From Streptomyces paludis (GTDB lineage Bacteria > Actinomycetota > Actinomycetes > Streptomycetales > Streptomycetaceae): a stretch of 64,000 nt of DNA. Position numbers and translations under genes: made by a program. Positions 62,576 to 64,000 of the stretch are shown here, in pieces. Every line of letters begins with the position of its first letter. Positions within the stretch are counted from its first letter, which is position 1. The notes beneath the pieces were generated by a model. That model saw only the letters and a program-made list of their open reading frames with translations, ran no database searches and was not told the DNA's origin. The DNA is taken from NCBI RefSeq assembly GCF_003344965.1, contig NZ_CP031194.1, forward strand, positions 7,316,001 through 7,380,000. Reading direction: 5' to 3'.

Positions 62576-64000
62576 GCACGCTGACCCCCGAGGAGCTGGA
62601 GGAACGGCTCGGCGACCCCGCCGACGACGCCAACCCGTACGGTTTCGCCGCGGCCGTCGCGCGCGACGAGCGCGACGAGTTCCCCGAGGCGCTCCACGCG
62701 GAGCTGGTCGCGGCCGGATTCCACCTCAACTATCTGCCCAAGTCATGGGGCGGCACGCTGGAGTCCTTCGACCGCAGCCTCACGCTCGTACGGTCGGCCG
62801 CCCGCCGGGACGTCAACGTCATGCCCGCCACCATGTTCAGCATCATCGCCGCCACCTGTCTGCAACTGCACGGCAGCGCGGCGCAGCAGCGGCGGGCCGC
62901 GGAGATCCTGTGCGCGGGCGGAGCCGTGGCCTTCGCACTGACCGAGGCCGGCCACGGCAGCGAACTGCTCGCCAACGAGGTGCGGCTGACCGACGGCGTC
63001 CTGACCGGCGAGAAGTGGATGGTCGGCCTCGGGCTGCGCTGCGACGCCGTCTATGTCGTCGCGCGGACGGGGGAACGCGGCCCCGGCGCCTTCACCGCGG
63101 TCCTGCTGGAGACGGCCGGGGTGCCCGCCGGCCTGCTGGAGCGGGTGCCCGCGCCCCGCACCGACGGCATGCGCGGTATCGACCTGGCCACCCTGCGCTT
63201 CCACGGCACCCCGGTGCCGTCCGGGGCGCTGGTCGGCCGGGCGGGTGAGGCCCTGGAGGCCGCCGTCAAGGCCCAGCAGGCGGTACGGCTGATGAGCATG
63301 GCCGGCAGCCTCGGCGTCGCCGACAGCGCCGTCCGTATCGCCCTGGACTTCGCCGCCACCCGCCGCACCGGCCGTACGACACTCGCCGCGTCCCCCCATC
63401 CGCGGCGCGAGCTGGCCGTCGGCGCGGCGGCCCTGCTCGCCGCGGACGCCGTCGCGCTGAGCGCGGCGCGCGGGGTGCATGTGGTCCCGGAGTCGTTCAG
63501 CGTGTGGGCGCTCGCGGCGAAGCATGTCGTGGCCGAGGCCACCGACGACCTGATCCGGCGCTGCGGCACGGTCCTGGCCACCCGGTCGGTGCTCCGTGAA
63601 CGCGCCCCCGGCGCCGGGCTGTTCCAGAAGCTCCGGCGCGACTCGGCGGTGATCCGGGTGATCGACGCCAGCACCCTGGCCAATCTGCGGTCGTACGCGG
63701 GACAGCTGCCGACGCTCACCGAGGGCGCCGGCCGGCCCGACCCCGCGGCGCTGGAGGCGGTCTTCACCCTGGACGCCGGACTGCCGGAGTACGACCCCGC
63801 CCGGCTCGACATGTTCGCCCGCGGCGCCGACCCGGTGCTCGCCGGGCTCCCGGACGCCGCCGCCGAGGCGGCCGGCGCGCTCGGCGCGGCCGGTCCCCCC
63901 GTACGGCGGCTGACGGAGGCGGTGGCCGGCCTCGGGGAGCTGACCCGGGCCGCGCGGGAGCCCGGCGCCGACCCCAACGCCCTGGTGGACGCGGCCGAGC
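62572..64000 (+). CDS. Acyl-CoA dehydrogenase-like flavoprotein (3' end outside window)
   Basis: At least 476 residues of an acyl-CoA dehydrogenase fold, still open at the window edge. Family segments are GFHLNYLPKSWGGTLESF, AFALTEAGHGSELLANEVRL (flavin/substrate motif), LTGEKWMVGLG and the helical C-terminal domain from about 230 with QAVRLMSMAGSLGVADSAVRIALDFAATRR. The length already exceeds the usual 380-400 residues, so it belongs to a long-chain or extended ACAD type. ATG 62572 overlaps the PfaD stop by 4 bp, so it is co-translated with the PUFA genes. It may add a double bond to the chain or to a carrier-bound intermediate. The catalytic Glu cannot be assigned with confidence. Confidence 0.82.
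   Translation, partial: MSTLTPEELEERLGDPADDANPYGFAAAVARDERDEFPEALHAELVAAGFHLNYLPKSWGGTLESFDRSLTLVRSAARRDVNVMPATMFSIIAATCLQLHGSAAQQRRAAEILCAGGAVAFALTEAGHGSELLANEVRLTDGVLTGEKWMVGLGLRCDAVYVVARTGERGPGAFTAVLLETAGVPAGLLERVPAPRTDGMRGIDLATLRFHGTPVPSGALVGRAGEALEAAVKAQQAVRLMSMAGSLGVADSAVRIALDFAATRRTGRTTLAASPHPRRELAVGAAALLAADAVALSAARGVHVVPESFSVWALAAKHVVAEATDDLIRRCGTVLATRSVLRERAPGAGLFQKLRRDSAVIRVIDASTLANLRSYAGQLPTLTEGAGRPDPAALEAVFTLDAGLPEYDPARLDMFARGADPVLAGLPDAAAEAAGALGAAGPPVRRLTEAVAGLGELTRAAREPGADPNALVDAAE

Overview
The window looks like a Streptomyces-type actinobacterial chromosome segment: very high G+C with G/C third codon positions, SARP and LuxR/LAL regulators, GTG starts, ATGA/GTGA gene overlaps, and one regulator carrying a TTA codon. 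Nearly all of it from about 5.8 kb to the right edge reads as one large, tightly regulated biosynthetic locus. The first 5.7 kb (MFS pump, photolyase, two SDR genes) is probably flanking sequence.

Layout. 1-5.7 kb: partial MFS exporter, DNA photolyase, SDR-DUF2867 protein, classical SDR. 5.8-11.3 kb: FAD amine/amino-acid oxidase divergent from a SARP - SRPBCC - class III aminotransferase - thioester reductase operon. 11.4-14.2 kb: LAL regulator with a TTA codon. 14.7-21.4 kb: heterodimeric ABC pair, MMPL exporter and TetR regulator. 21.5-24.4 kb: discrete ketoreductase and acyltransferase. 24.5-33.8 kb (minus strand): class II DAHP synthase, PhzE, PhzD, EntA-like dehydrogenase, amidohydrolase, aryl carrier protein, EntE-like ligase and KASIII-like acyltransferase. 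34.2-40.8 kb (plus): phenylacetate-CoA-ligase-like enzyme and a 6-methylsalicylate-synthase-like iterative type I PKS. 40.9-45.6 kb: TetR, MFS exporter, XRE-SARP-NB-ARC regulator. 45.9-64 kb (plus): stand-alone ACP, a two-protein PUFA-type synthase, PfaD enoyl reductase and an acyl-CoA dehydrogenase cut by the window edge.

How it may work together. The 24.5-40.8 kb block has the gene set known from benzoxazole antibiotics (nataxazole / A33853 type): chorismate to ADIC (PhzE), to dihydro-hydroxyanthranilate (PhzD), to 3-hydroxyanthranilate (EntA-like), plus a 6-MSA-type PKS, ligases, a KASIII-like coupling enzyme and the amidohydrolase that closes the oxazole. The 45.9-64 kb block builds a long, probably partly unsaturated acyl chain on an ACP array. 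A free-standing thioester reductase and an aminotransferase at 8.7-11.3 kb could release that chain as an aldehyde and convert it to a primary amine, the logic known from zeamine and fabclavine. A testable inference is therefore a benzoxazole (or hydroxybenzamide) joined to, or co-produced with, a PUFA-synthase-derived long-chain amine. I do not recognise a described product with this combination.

Regulation visible in the sequence. A 17-bp dyad (TGAGTA-N5-TACTCA) occurs upstream of both the SARP/aminotransferase operon and the benzoxazole operons. A second dyad (TTAGmC-N3-GTCtAA) sits in front of all three exporter units (ABC, MMPL, MFS). These shared sites argue that the two halves form one regulon. 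No phosphopantetheinyl transferase and no tRNA or rRNA gene was seen.
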